Assembly (NCBI RefSeq): GCF_900101115.1
Contig: NZ_FNFU01000021.1
Location: 1 to 47,514 of the forward strand
Reading direction: 5' to 3'
DNA: 47,514 bases
From: Cryobacterium psychrotolerans
Lineage (GTDB): Bacteria > Actinomycetota > Actinomycetes > Actinomycetales > Microbacteriaceae
Shown here: positions 17,741 to 26,143 of the stretch, in pieces
How the letters are laid out: every line of letters starts with the position of its first letter
Numbering within the stretch: position 1 is the stretch's first letter
The notes under the pieces: generated by a model
The model's input: the letters and a program-made list of their open reading frames with translations, nothing else
Database searches by the model: none
Told to the model about the DNA's origin: nothing
Program-made: the position numbers and the translations under genes

Positions 17741-18876
17741 GCCGTTTCACCCGTCGTCTTGGCGGCCGCAGCCTCGTGCTCGGCGATTTCGTTCGCCAGG
17801 AAGTCCCGCTGCTCGGCGAGGGCCGTGCGGGGGGTGGCATAGACGTGTTCGAACAGCTCGAGCGGGTCGATGACGGCTGTCTTCGTCATGCACTCACGCG
17901 TCGCAGCCGCGAGTTCTTCGGCCTCCCGGGTGATACCGGCCCGTTCGCCGTCCGTCAGCACGCCCACGGAGACGAGGTACTTCTCGAGGCGTTCGATCGG
18001 ATCGCGGCCGCGCCAGACCTCGACATCCGAGGAGTCACGGTACCGAGTCGGGTCATCCGAGTTGGTGTGCGCCTCCATCCGGTAGGTGAGTCCCTCGATC
18101 AGAGACGGTCCGCCGCCGTTCCGGGCGGTGTCGACGGCGGCCGAGACGACCGCATACATGGCAGCGACGTCGTTGCCGTCGACGAAGTAGCCGGGCATGC
18201 CGTAGCCGATGGCCTTGTCGGCGATCGTGCGGCAGGCCATCTGCTTGTCCAGCGGCACGCTGATCGCGAACTGGTTGTTCTGCACCAGGAACACGACCGG
18301 CGCCTGCCAGACGGCCGCGAAGTTGAACGCCTCGTGGGCGTCGCCCTCGCTGGTCGCGCCGTCGCCGAGCAGGGTCAGCGCGACCGTGTGGTCGCCCTTG
18401 AGCTTCGACGCGGTGGCCAGGCCGACCGCGTGCAGCGCCTGGGTGGCCAGCGGGGTGGCCTGCGGGGCGATTTTGTGCTGGTAGTAGTCGTAGCCGCTGT
18501 GCCACTCGCCGCGGAACGAGGCGAGGATGTCTTCCGGCGGCACCCCGCGGGTCAGCAGGGCGATGCTGTCCCGGTAGGTCGGGAAGAGCCAGTCGTCGGT
18601 TCTGAGCGAGGCGACGGCCGCGATCTCGCAGGCCTCCTGTCCGAGCGCGGAGGGGTAGGTCGCGAGGCGTCCCTGCCTTGTCAGGGCCGTCACCTGCACG
18701 TCGAAACGACGGGCGACGACCATCCGTCGGTACAGGCCAAGCAGGATGTCGGGCGCCGGCAGGGCGAAGCCGCCGGCCTCGGAAGGATCGACCGCACGGC
18801 CGGCGTCATCGATCAATCGGAGGGGTGTGGGTGCCGCCTGCGTTAACACGGGCGCACTCTCGACGTTGAGGCTCAT
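17737..18876 (-). CDS. bkdA: 2-oxoacid dehydrogenase E1 alpha subunit
   Basis: A 379-residue subunit with the thiamine diphosphate motif, GDGATSEGDAHEAFNFA followed by LVQNN about 12 residues later, and the E1-alpha blocks YPSALGQEACEIA and FPTYRDSIALLTRG. It decarboxylates a branched-chain 2-oxoacid. The start is uncertain: ATG at 18876 (MSLNVESAP) was chosen; ATG at 18894 and GTG at 18942 are in frame, and none has a clear Shine-Dalgarno sequence. First of three overlapping genes (E1-alpha, E1-beta, E2), 110 nt after an Lrp-type regulator on the same strand. Confidence 0.88.
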   Translation of the reverse strand: MSLNVESAPVLTQAAPTPLRLIDDAGRAVDPSEAGGFALPAPDILLGLYRRMVVARRFDVQVTALTRQGRLATYPSALGQEACEIAAVASLRTDDWLFPTYRDSIALLTRGVPPEDILASFRGEWHSGYDYYQHKIAPQATPLATQALHAVGLATASKLKGDHTVALTLLGDGATSEGDAHEAFNFAAVWQAPVVFLVQNNQFAISVPLDKQMACRTIADKAIGYGMPGYFVDGNDVAAMYAVVSAAVDTARNGGGPSLIEGLTYRMEAHTNSDDPTRYRDSSDVEVWRGRDPIERLEKYLVSVGVLTDGERAGITREAEELAAATRECMTKTAVIDPLELFEHVYATPRTALAEQRDFLANEIAEHEAAAAKTTGETA

Positions 18877-18986
18877 GACGTAATCGTGCGGCATGCGCGC
18901 CCCGCTGACCGCATCATCGGGACAGTTGTGAACGATTGGCACGGTGTTGGTCGCGGCCGTGACAAACGGCTGGGATCAACGCGTTT

Positions 18987-19478
18987 TCAGCGCCAGATGT
19001 CCGGCGTCTCGCCGGGCGAGTGGCCCGCGATTTCCTCGAGGATCAGGTGCGAGCGGGTGGAGATCACGCCGGGCATGCTGTGGATGTCCCGCAGGATGGC
19101 CTGGCTGAGCTGCTCGTGGTCCGGGGCGCTGACGGTGAGGATGATGTCGATGTCGCCGCTGACCGCCTGGGCCTTCTCGACGAAGGGCAGTTCGGCCAGC
19201 TTCGAAGCGATAACGGCCCACGAGACGTCCCCGATCTTCACGACGACGAGGGCGGAGACGTGCAGCCCGAGGGACTTGCGGTCGATCTGCGCCCCGAACC
19301 CGGTTATGACGCCCCGACGCACGAGGTTCTGCACGCGCGTGTGCGCCGAAGTGCGCGAGATGTGAACCAGTTCGGCCATGGCACGCATCGAGAGGCGGGC
19401 GTCGCGGGCGAGGGCGGCAACGATCTTTCGATCGATGCTGTCGAGCGCGGCGGGCTGGTCGGATGCCGAGTGCTGCAT
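18987..19478 (-). CDS. Lrp/AsnC-family regulator (BkdR-like)
   Basis: A 163-residue feast/famine regulator. Residues 12-60 form the winged HTH (LDSIDRKIVAALARDARLSM, then ELVHISRTSAHTRVQNLVRRGVI); residues 70-150 form the RAM effector domain (SALVVVKIGD, AVSGDIDIILTV). ATG at 19478 with GAGG about 10 nt upstream. Directly upstream of the E1-alpha gene and on the same strand, it is a good candidate for a branched-chain amino acid-sensing regulator of the bkd operon. The effector is inferred from context only. Confidence 0.88.
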   Translation of the reverse strand: MQHSASDQPAALDSIDRKIVAALARDARLSMRAMAELVHISRTSAHTRVQNLVRRGVITGFGAQIDRKSLGLHVSALVVVKIGDVSWAVIASKLAELPFVEKAQAVSGDIDIILTVSAPDHEQLSQAILRDIHSMPGVISTRSHLILEEIAGHSPGETPDIWR

Positions 19479-19512
19479 GGTCAAAACCTCAGGATGATCA
19501 GGGGTCTTCAGA

Positions 19513-20613
19513 CTATCGCCCGTGGCCGGTGACTTCGTCGGTTTCGGCCGCCAGCGCGGCGACGAGCTCCGCCGCGGGGCCGCCCCGGCGAAGCGGCGCC
19601 GCCTGCCCCGCCCACAGCGAGACGAGATCGGTGTTGCCCTGGGCGACGGCGGCCTGCTTGAGGCGCCCGGTGAGCCAGTTCTGGGCCGGGAAGGGCGCCG
19701 TCCGGGCGGCAATCGTGAGCTCCCGCAGCATCCGGTTGGGGATGCCGCGGGCGAGGCGGCCGCTGAAGACTCGCGTCAGGGTCGTGTGCGCGGCGTCCTC
19801 GTGCCACAGGAGCGCCTTGTGCTCGGTGCTCGCGGTGGACTCGTCGGTGCCGAGGAACGCGGTCCCCAGCTGAGCGGCAGCGGCGCCCAGGGCGAGCGCG
19901 GCGGCGATCCCTCGGCCGTCGGCGATGCCCCCGGCGGCAATCACCGGCACGCTCACGGCGTCGACGACCTGGGGAACGAGCGCGAACAGCCCGGTCAGGG
20001 AGTCCTCGGCCGGGCGGAGGAACGACACCCGGTGCCCGCCGGCCTCGAATCCGGTCGCCACGATCGCATCCACGCCGGCTCGGTCGAGGGCTACCGCCTC
20101 GTCCACCGTCGTGGCCGTGGCGACCGTGCGGATGCCCGCCGCGCGGCACCGCTCGAGCACGCTCGCCGGGGGAACCCCGAAGACGAAACTCGCCACGGCC
20201 GGTCGGGCGGCCAGGAGCGCATCGAACTGCTCGTCGAAGCCGGGCAGGAAACGCTCCGGCAGGCTCGGCAGTGCCAGCCCGAGTTCGGCGAAATACGGGG
20301 CCAGCGGCTCGAGCCACGAGGCGAACTCGGCCTCGGTGGGTCGCAGGTCGCTGCTTTCCTCGAACTCGAGCCAGAGATTCAGGGCGAAGGGCCGGTCCGT
20401 GAGGGTGCGCAGCTGCCCGGCGATGTCCCGGATGCGCTCCGGGTCGCAGCCGTAGAGCCCGACCGAGCCCAGCCCGCCGGCGTTGCTGACGGCCGCGGCG
20501 AGCGGCACGGAGGCAAGCCCGCCGAAGGCGCCCTGCACGATCGGAAGGTCGATGCCGAGCAGGTCGGTGACCGGCGTTCTGCGCCAGGGGCGGGGTGTGG
20601 CGCTATCCGTCAT
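19513..20613 (-). CDS. nitronate monooxygenase (2-nitropropane dioxygenase family)
   Basis: A 366-residue FMN-dependent TIM-barrel protein. Signs are PIVQGAFGG near the N-terminus, LAAAVSNAGGLGSVGL, the FEAGGHR motif whose His is the usual catalytic base, VPVIAAGGIADGRGIAAALA, and GTAFLGTDEST. The family oxidises alkyl nitronates such as propionate 3-nitronate. A -10-like TAGGCT (20626-20621) lies 7 nt before the ATG, suggesting a leaderless message. It ends 34 nt before the Lrp gene on the same strand. Confidence 0.88.
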   Translation of the reverse strand: MTDSATPRPWRRTPVTDLLGIDLPIVQGAFGGLASVPLAAAVSNAGGLGSVGLYGCDPERIRDIAGQLRTLTDRPFALNLWLEFEESSDLRPTEAEFASWLEPLAPYFAELGLALPSLPERFLPGFDEQFDALLAARPAVASFVFGVPPASVLERCRAAGIRTVATATTVDEAVALDRAGVDAIVATGFEAGGHRVSFLRPAEDSLTGLFALVPQVVDAVSVPVIAAGGIADGRGIAAALALGAAAAQLGTAFLGTDESTASTEHKALLWHEDAAHTTLTRVFSGRLARGIPNRMLRELTIAARTAPFPAQNWLTGRLKQAAVAQGNTDLVSLWAGQAAPLRRGGPAAELVAALAAETDEVTGHGR

Positions 20614-20620
20614 GCTGTCG

Positions 20621-20626
20621 AGCCTA
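20621..20626 (-). promoter_or_regulatory. -10 box of a likely leaderless promoter (nitronate monooxygenase)
   Basis: TAGGCT 7 nt before the ATG at 20613, with no Shine-Dalgarno sequence between. Same layout as at 21569, 24557, 28400 and 40728. Confidence 0.45.
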
Positions 20627-20634
20627 CGGGGTCG

Positions 20635-21423
20635 CTACTCCGACGTGCCCGGCTTCACCGACGCGCGCAGGGCGCGCAGGAAGTGCTCCTTGGGCCAGTG
20701 CCGCAGCCGGCGGGGGAGTGCCGGGCAGACCACCGCGATGAGGCGCACGGTGCGATCGAACCGGCGCTGCGAGGCGGCCGACCACGGGAGGTTGTAGAGC
20801 CGGCGCACCTCCGGGGGCAGGAGCCCGACGGTGAGCAGACGGCCGAGCGGCATCGCCAGGCGCAGCCAGACCGGCCCGGTTCGCGGATGAAGCAGCTGCA
20901 CGGCCACGGCCCGGGTCGTGGCATCCGTTCTCAGTTCGGTGAGCCGCCGCCGCCAGTAGGCCCGGAAAGCCGCGCGGTCCGGCGGCCACAGGTCCGGCGG
21001 CACCTGCAGGGCCGTGCCCAGGCTCGCATACTCCCGGTAGACGGTGTCGGCCACCTCGTCCTCCATCGGGCCGTACACGAGCTCGTGCATGGTCACCGCG
21101 GAGTCATACAGGGTCGCGGCGACCCAGAGCTGGAGCTCGGGGGTGAAGGCGCTGTAGGCGGGCGTGCCGTCGGCGCCGTCGCCTCGCACCGGCCCGTGGG
21201 CGCGGTTCACCTGGCGGGTGGCCTGCGCGGCCTCCTCCTCCGTGCCGAAGGTGACGGCGTAGACGTAGGTCAGGGTTCCGCGCAGCCGGTCGAGCGGCCT
21301 GGCGGCGAAGTCGCTGTGCCCGGCGACGCCGTGCCCGATGGCCGGATCGGCTATCTGCAGCAGGATTGAACGGCCGCCCGCTGCGATCAGCACGGCTTCG
21401 CTGCCCATGTCCTGGATCCCCAC
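20635..21423 (-). CDS. oxygenase MpaB family protein (DUF2236)
   Basis: A 262-residue protein of the MpaB/latex-clearing-protein superfamily, whose members bind haem b. The family pattern is visible: VNRAHGPVRG, YSAFTPELQLWVAATL, then YGPMEDEVADTVYREYASLG; the C-terminal half is helical with RRLYNLPWSAASQRRFDR. The substrate is unknown. The GTG at 21423 has GGGAGGTGA 3-4 nt upstream. It stands divergent from the GH3 gene, with a family B palindrome between. Most members are annotated only by domain, so no specific reaction is claimed. Confidence 0.8.
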   Translation of the reverse strand: MGIQDMGSEAVLIAAGGRSILLQIADPAIGHGVAGHSDFAARPLDRLRGTLTYVYAVTFGTEEEAAQATRQVNRAHGPVRGDGADGTPAYSAFTPELQLWVAATLYDSAVTMHELVYGPMEDEVADTVYREYASLGTALQVPPDLWPPDRAAFRAYWRRRLTELRTDATTRAVAVQLLHPRTGPVWLRLAMPLGRLLTVGLLPPEVRRLYNLPWSAASQRRFDRTVRLIAVVCPALPRRLRHWPKEHFLRALRASVKPGTSE

Positions 21424-21477
21424 ACGTCACCTCCCGTTCGAACCCCGAGTGTATTGCGGAGCCCGGATCGCGCGCTC

Positions 21478-21530
21478 AGTTGCGGACAAAGTACCTTCCC
21501 CGGCGCCACGAAGGTACTTTTTCCGCAGTT
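21478..21530. repeat. family B palindromic element, copy 2
   Basis: Arms of 21 bp: AGTTGCGGACAAAGTACC on the left, GGTACTTTTTCCGCAGTT on the right, with a few mismatches and an 11-nt loop. Its core TTGCGGANAAAGTACCTTC matches copy 1 at 15142-15198. Here it lies between divergent genes, so it cannot be only a terminator. Confidence 0.85.
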
Positions 21531-21568
21531 CAACCCGGAGGGAGGTGGGAGGGGAGCCGCGGCGGGGT

Positions 21569-21574
21569 TAGCCT
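21569..21574 (+). promoter_or_regulatory. -10 box of a likely leaderless promoter (GH3 lipoprotein)
   Basis: TAGCCT followed by 6 nt and the ATG at 21581. Confidence 0.45.
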
Positions 21575-21580
21575 TGGCTG

Positions 21581-22797
21581 ATGACCGGGGGCAGGCGAGT
21601 GCGGGGTGCGACCCGGCGCCTCCGCGCACTGGGAGCGTTCGCCGTCGCCGTGCTGCTGGCCCCCTGGCGCTCGCCGGTTGCACGACCCCTGCCGCTCCGG
21701 GCCAGCCGGGCGGTCTCACCGCTCCGCGGAAGACATCCGCTGAACGCGTGGCGGCGTATGCCGACGACCGGCTCGCGTCGATGACCCTGACCGAGAAGGT
21801 CGCCAGCCTGCTGATGCTGCACCGACCGGGAACGGATGCCGCGGAGCTGCGTTCCTTCGCCGATTCCCACGGCCTGGGCGGGCTGATCCTGATGGGCGAC
21901 AACGTTCCGACCAAGACGGCCGACCTGGCCGCGCTGACGGCCGGGGTCAGCTCCGACCCCGGGCTGCCGCTCCTGCTCGGCATCGACCAGGAGGGCGGAA
22001 CGGTGTCCCGCCTGCCCGGCGATCGGGCATCCGGCGCCGACCTGCTGAAGTCGCTGCCGGCGCGGGCGACGACCGAGGCGTTCACCAGCCGGTCGACCCT
22101 GCTCGCCGGCGCCGGGATCAACCTCAATTTCGGCATCGTCGCGGACGTCACCCCCGATCCGCACTCCTTCATCTACGACCGGGTACTCGGAACGGATACC
22201 GCGCAGGGAGAACAGCGGGTCGCCGCTGCCGTCTCCGGTGAGCACGGCCGGGTGCTGAGCACGCTCAAGCATTTTCCCGGACATGGCGCCGCCAACGGCG
22301 ACTCGCACCGGGGCGTCCCCTCCACGGCACTCGGCCGCTCCGACTGGCTGGCCGAGGTAGCGCCGCCGTTCCGCGCCGGGATAGCCGCGGGGGCGGAGGT
22401 GGTCATGTTCGGCCACCTGGCGTACACCGCCGTCGACCCCCGCCCGGCCAGCCTGTCTCCCGAGTGGCATGCGATCCTGCGCACCGAGCTGGGGTTCGAC
22501 GGCGTGGCCATCACCGACGACATGCTCATGCTCCAGCAGAGCGGCCTGCCCCAGTACGCCGACCCGGTCGAGAACGCGATCTCGGCCCTCGCCGCCGGTA
22601 ACACGATGCTGCTCTATGTGCTGCCCGCCGATCCGGCTGCCGCCGGGGTCGACATCCCGCTGATGATCAAGGGAATCGCTGCGGCCGTCGACTCGGGCAG
22701 GATCCCCCTCGCCACGATTGACGACGACGTCCGCAGGCTGCTGGTGCTCCGCCGGACGCTGTCCGGCAGCACCGGGCCGTTCGTTCCGGTCGGCTGA
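21581..22797 (+). pseudogene. GH3 lipoprotein, NagZ-like, frameshifted in its signal peptide
   Basis: The body (read in the frame ending at 22797) is a GH3 enzyme of the beta-N-acetylhexosaminidase type: LGIDQEGGTVSRL, KHFPGHGAANGDSH (K230 after correction, the motif special to NagZ) and AITDDMLM with nucleophile D313. From ATG at 21581 another frame gives a good signal-peptide start (RRLRALGAFAVAVLLAP) and the body frame supplies its end (LALAGC, a lipobox). They join into one 405-residue lipoprotein if a single C is added to the CCCCC run at 21660-21664. So the gene is either a sequencing error, a true frameshift, or an on/off switch by slippage. If translated only from the ATG at 21781 it would lack export. 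NagZ-like enzymes trim peptidoglycan fragments; a surface-anchored form is usual in Gram-positives. Confidence 0.8.
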
Positions 22798-22832
22798 AGA
22801 TTCTTTTTTCGTTCTCGGAATAACTGGAGAAC

Positions 22833-22848
22833 ATATGCGCTTGCATAT
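22833..22848. promoter_or_regulatory. inverted repeat before yceI, possible operator
   Basis: ATATGC-GCTT-GCATAT, 47 nt upstream of the yceI start. A second inverted repeat, GTTCTC/GAGAAC, lies just upstream (22811-22832). The ATATGC half-site also occurs at 1271-1282. Confidence 0.4.
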
Positions 22849-22894
22849 ACCTGAGGGCGCTACCTGTGTCGCCCCACGGACCTGAGGAGCACGC

Positions 22895-23452
22895 ATGAGC
22901 GGCATCACGAACATCCCCGGCTACAAGGCCGGCACCTGGACGATCGACCCGACCCACAGCGAGGTCGGCTTCAGCATTCGCCACATCATGATCAGCAAGG
23001 TCAAGGGCACCTTCGACAGCTTCGAAGCGACCTTCGTCACCGGCGAGAACCCGCTCGACTCGACCGTTTCGGCCTCGGCCACGGTTGCCTCGATCAACAC
23101 CAACGAGGCGAACCGCGACGGTCACCTCCGCACCGGCGACTTCTTCGATGCCGAGACCTACCCGACCATCAACTTCGTGTCGACCGGCGTGCGCGAGGAA
23201 AAGGGCGACTTCCTCGTCGACGGCGACCTCACCATCAAGGGTGTGACCAAGCCGGTCACGTTCGACTTCGAATTCGGCGGCTTCGCCGTTGACCCCTACG
23301 GCAACTACAAGGCCGGCGCTACGGCCAAGGCCCAGGTCGAGCGCGAAGACTTCGGTCTCACCTACAACGCGGCCCTCGAGACCGGCGGCTTCCTGCTCGG
23401 CGACAAGGTGACCATCACCCTCGAGCTCCAGGCCGTGCTCAAGCAGGACTAG
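22895..23452 (+). CDS. YceI family protein
   Basis: A 185-residue lipocalin-like beta-barrel protein: GTWTIDPTHSEVGFSIRHIM, KVKGTFDSFEA, DFFDAETYPTINFVS, and DLTIKGVTKPVTFDFEFGG are the standard YceI blocks. The family binds long polyisoprenoid or fatty ligands. No signal peptide is present, so it is probably cytoplasmic, which is common in actinobacteria. CTGAGGAGC sits before the ATG at 22895. It is a single-gene unit with inverted repeats upstream and a hairpin terminator downstream. Confidence 0.92.
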   Translation: MSGITNIPGYKAGTWTIDPTHSEVGFSIRHIMISKVKGTFDSFEATFVTGENPLDSTVSASATVASINTNEANRDGHLRTGDFFDAETYPTINFVSTGVREEKGDFLVDGDLTIKGVTKPVTFDFEFGGFAVDPYGNYKAGATAKAQVEREDFGLTYNAALETGGFLLGDKVTITLELQAVLKQD

Positions 23453-23465
23453 GTCTTCGACCATC

Positions 23466-23497
23466 GACGGGGTCTCGCCACACGGCGGGGCCCCGTC
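23466..23497. terminator. GC-rich hairpin between converging yceI and FUSC genes
   Basis: Stem GACGGGG.CTCGCC paired with GGCGGGGCCCCGTC around ACAC; the two exceptions form G-U pairs on one strand. No U-tract follows, as often in actinobacteria. Confidence 0.65.
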
Positions 23498-23512
23498 GGG
23501 CCGTTAACCGAG

Positions 23513-24550
23513 CTATTCCCCGACGATTTCCTCGCGCACCCGGCGAAGGTCCTCCATCAGGGATCCGATCAGGATCCAGTGCTCCGGGTGCGGGGTGCGG
23601 ATGATCAGCGGTGCGGTCAGGGCGGCGGGCTCGCCCGGCGACGGCATGCGTTCGCCCGCCGCGGCATCCGCTCCGGGCGCGCGCAGTCGGAGATCGTGCG
23701 CGGCCCGGCCGAGTTCCTGGGAGAAGGCCTGCACGGTCGGCTCAAGGTTCAGCGCATCGTCGTAGTGGTCACGGAACGCGCGGGTCATGCCGATGCTGCG
23801 GGTGACGAGCGCTTTCAGCCGCTTGTACTCCTCGATGTCGGCGTCCAGCACCCGACGGTGTTTGGCCTGCCGGGGGTTGAAGGCGAGGCTCTCCTCCGCG
23901 TCTTTGATCGCGCGTTCCGCCGCCTCCTGCATGGGACGGAGCAGGCGGGCGGTGAGCATCAGCTCCTCGAGCGCGAACGGCCGCTGGGGCGAGCGAAGTG
24001 CCGCCGCGAGCCGGTCGAGCGTGTCGGCCACCTCCCCGGCAAGCCGCCGGACGGCCCCGTGCGACGGCCCCAGCAGCACGGGCGGCACGATGAGCACATT
24101 GACGATGAGGGCGATGCCGGCGCCGATGACGGTTTCGATGATCCGGTCGAGGGCATACGCGGGGGTGGACGTGCCGATCGAGAGCACGAGCATGGCGCTG
24201 ATCGGAACCTGGTTGGCCGACCCGGGCGGCAGCTTCAGTGCCCAGGCGAGCAGGATGCAGATGACGATCGTCAGCAGCACGATCCAGCTCGACTGGCCGA
24301 ACAGCAGGCCGACGCCGTAGGCGATGATCACACCGCCGATGACACCAAGGCTGCGCTCGACCGCCTTGCCGACGGACTGGTTGATGCTCGGCTGCACGAC
24401 GAGCAGCGCGGCGATGGCGGCGAAGATGGGCAGCTCGCCGGGAAGCAGGAGTTGCGCGATCAGCCAGGCCAGGACGGTCGCCACCGCGGTCTTCACAGCC
24501 TGGAGCAGGGGAACCCGGCTGGAGGTTCGCAGGCTCGCCGTTAGTCGCAC
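23513..24550 (-). CDS. FUSC family membrane protein (aromatic acid exporter-like)
   Basis: A 345-residue protein. Six hydrophobic segments fill residues about 15-160 (for example VLAWLIAQLLLPGELPIFAA, then SLGVIGGVIIAYGVGLLFG, IVLLTIVICILLAWAL), followed by a soluble helical domain. This is the FUSC/DUF939 half-length type, related to p-hydroxybenzoate efflux proteins; no substrate is known here. The GTG at 24550 lacks a spaced Shine-Dalgarno sequence, but TAGCCT at 24562-24557 lies 6 nt before it, suggesting a leaderless message. It starts 5 nt after the AlkZ-like gene's stop. Confidence 0.85.
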   Translation of the reverse strand: MRLTASLRTSSRVPLLQAVKTAVATVLAWLIAQLLLPGELPIFAAIAALLVVQPSINQSVGKAVERSLGVIGGVIIAYGVGLLFGQSSWIVLLTIVICILLAWALKLPPGSANQVPISAMLVLSIGTSTPAYALDRIIETVIGAGIALIVNVLIVPPVLLGPSHGAVRRLAGEVADTLDRLAAALRSPQRPFALEELMLTARLLRPMQEAAERAIKDAEESLAFNPRQAKHRRVLDADIEEYKRLKALVTRSIGMTRAFRDHYDDALNLEPTVQAFSQELGRAAHDLRLRAPGADAAAGERMPSPGEPAALTAPLIIRTPHPEHWILIGSLMEDLRRVREEIVGE

Positions 24551-24554
24551 CTTC

Positions 24555-25730
24555 CTAGGCTAGTGGCGGCTCAGGCTCCGCCGGCGCGGCGGCCGGCGCG
24601 GCGGTGGGCGCGGCGGTGGGGTTGCCGCCCACTGAGAGGCCCAGGAAGTGCGCGTACTGGGCGACGGCCCGCTCGAATTCCCGCGCCTGGCCGGCCGAGA
24701 GGGGGTCGAACGGTCTCGGCTCGAGGCTCACGGACCGCGCCGTCTTTGTTTGCCGCCAGGTGCCGATCACCCGCCCGGATGCCAGGATGAGCGGAAGGAA
24801 CATGCCGTTGCCCCCCGGAACGACTCGGCCGAGGCTGCCGTCGTCGATCGCGAAGCTGCGGTCCTGGTAGCCAATCAGATACTCGTCGAAGGCGGGCAGC
24901 GCAAGCAGGGGGCTGCGCTGAGTTGGATGCCCCTTGGCCTCGTCGGCGTCGCCGGTGTCCGCCGCGGCCGCCAGGTAGTAGGTGACGCCGTCGACGACCA
25001 GCTCGGCCAGCCGGTCCGCGGCGACCGCGAGTCCCGCCCGAGCGTCGGCGACGGTGAGCTGCGACCACCAGGCGAAGTCCCGGAGCGTCGCCGGCCCGTG
25101 CCCGTCGAAATAGCGCAGGACGAATTCCCCGAGGGCCTCGTCCCGGTCGAGTCGCCGGGGGGAGCGCACCCACTCGTCCAGCAGCACCAGCACCTGCTGT
25201 CTGCCGCGCTGCGGGCCCCAGCACAGCGTCCCGGTGAGGGCCAGATGCCCGATCAGGTGGTAGCCACGCTGGCCGCTGGTGCCGATCCCGTTTTCTTCGA
25301 GGACGGCCAGGAACTCCGCGCGGCTGAGCTCGCGGCCGCCGGACAGCGCATGCACCGCGACGGCCCTGGCCCGTTCGATGACGTCGCGGTCGATGTCGAG
25401 CTGGGCGTGCCGCGTGCGGGAACGCGAGACAATCCTCGGGCCCGTGAGCTGCTGCATCCAGCCCAGGTCGACGGCGGGAACGAAGTGAAGCGTGCCTCGC
25501 ATCGGCCAGGACCGCACGATCCGGCCGGAGTTGATGGCGGCGTCGACGTCGGCGAGCGTCGTGCCGGGCGCACGCACGCCGAGGGCCCACTTGGCGGCGG
25601 CGTAGTCCTGGGCCTGGAGGGCGAGCAGGCGGTCCGTGACCTCCGTCACGCCGCGCAGCCGGCCGTCGAAAAGTCCCTGGCGGACGAGCCGAATCCGGAT
25701 CACGTCCCGGCGTGAGGCCAGCGTCGACAT
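24555..25730 (-). CDS. winged-helix DNA glycosylase-like protein (AlkZ/YcaQ, HTH_42 family)
   Basis: A 391-residue protein of the HTH_42 family, whose characterised members (Streptomyces AlkZ, E. coli YcaQ) unhook DNA interstrand crosslinks. The catalytic QxQ-type motif is seen as LQAQDYAAAKW (Q39 and Q41), then SWPMRGTLHFV, RGYHLIGHLALTG, and FAWWSQLTVADAR; the C-terminal half has PAFDEYLIGYQDRS and RVIGTW. The last 24 residues are a Pro/Ala tail coded by a 12-bp repeat. The ATG at 25730 is preferred; a GTG at 25736 is two codons upstream. Many relatives are uncharacterised, so the reaction is inferred. Confidence 0.8.
   Translation of the reverse strand: MSTLASRRDVIRIRLVRQGLFDGRLRGVTEVTDRLLALQAQDYAAAKWALGVRAPGTTLADVDAAINSGRIVRSWPMRGTLHFVPAVDLGWMQQLTGPRIVSRSRTRHAQLDIDRDVIERARAVAVHALSGGRELSRAEFLAVLEENGIGTSGQRGYHLIGHLALTGTLCWGPQRGRQQVLVLLDEWVRSPRRLDRDEALGEFVLRYFDGHGPATLRDFAWWSQLTVADARAGLAVAADRLAELVVDGVTYYLAAAADTGDADEAKGHPTQRSPLLALPAFDEYLIGYQDRSFAIDDGSLGRVVPGGNGMFLPLILASGRVIGTWRQTKTARSVSLEPRPFDPLSAGQAREFERAVAQYAHFLGLSVGGNPTAAPTAAPAAAPAEPEPPLA
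24557..24562 (-). promoter_or_regulatory. -10 box of a likely leaderless promoter (FUSC gene)
   Basis: TAGCCT, then AGGAAG, then GTG at 24550. It overlaps the stop codon region of the AlkZ-like gene, so FUSC may have its own start of transcription. Confidence 0.4.
24583..24618 (-). repeat. three 12-bp tandem repeats in the AlkZ-like C-terminal tail
   Basis: Plus-strand units GGCGCGGCGGCC, GGCGCGGCGGTG, GGCGCGGCGGTG, encoding a Thr-Ala-Ala-Pro type repeat after the conserved domain. Confidence 0.85.
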
Positions 25731-25810
25731 GCTCACAGTATGGCTGGTCAGGTCAGGGATGTCGCGGGGTCCAGGGCGCGGGGGCGAGGGCGCGGGGCTA
25801 GGGAACAGGG

Positions 25811-26101
25811 CTAATCGAAGATGCGCACGAGCCGCCAGCCCAGGTCGCCGTCGCCCGGCTGCACGTCGAACACGTGCGTCTCGCCGTTGTCGGCCGTCGC
25901 CTGGAATCGCCAGCCGGCAATGGTCAGCGGCGGATGGCCCACGCCGAAGGTGTGCGGCTCGAAGGGTCGCCACCACTCGCAGGTCCCCACCAGTGCCGTC
26001 GGGGTGTCGGTCACCCGGAACCGCCGGGAGCGCCAGACCAGGCGCTCCGGCGTGCCGGCTTCTCCGGTCCAGATCATGACCGGTTCATCCACAGGGGGCA
26101 T
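25811..26101 (-). CDS. small SOS-controlled protein (DUF6504-like)
   Basis: A 96-residue protein, rich in Trp, with RLVWRSRRFRVTDT, CEWWRPFEP and GWRFQATADNGETHVFD. It resembles small actinobacterial proteins (I believe DUF6504) that in other genomes lie beside imuB/dnaE2 mutagenesis genes; this link is from memory. The ATG at 26101 has GAGG 9 nt upstream; an upstream in-frame ATG at 26164 would precede the promoter. A perfect LexA-type box (26128-26143) and a -10-like TATAGT (26156-26151) lie just upstream, so SOS control is likely. Next downstream is the AlkZ-like repair gene. A function in translesion synthesis or repair is inference. Confidence 0.75.
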   Translation of the reverse strand: MPPVDEPVMIWTGEAGTPERLVWRSRRFRVTDTPTALVGTCEWWRPFEPHTFGVGHPPLTIAGWRFQATADNGETHVFDVQPGDGDLGWRLVRIFD

Positions 26102-26127
26102 TGTGCACCGCCTCGATTCGTCGTCAT

Positions 26128-26143
26128 TCGAACATACGTTCGA
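26128..26143. promoter_or_regulatory. LexA (SOS) box
   Basis: TCGAACATACGTTCGA is an exact fit to the actinobacterial LexA box TCGAAC-N4-GTTCGA. It lies about 8 nt downstream of the TATAGT -10 element of the small gene, where LexA would block transcription. Confidence 0.88.

Noticed and set aside
18880..18986. Specific binding site for the Lrp-type regulator before E1-alpha
   Set aside because: I could find no convincing palindrome or AT-rich repeat in these bases.
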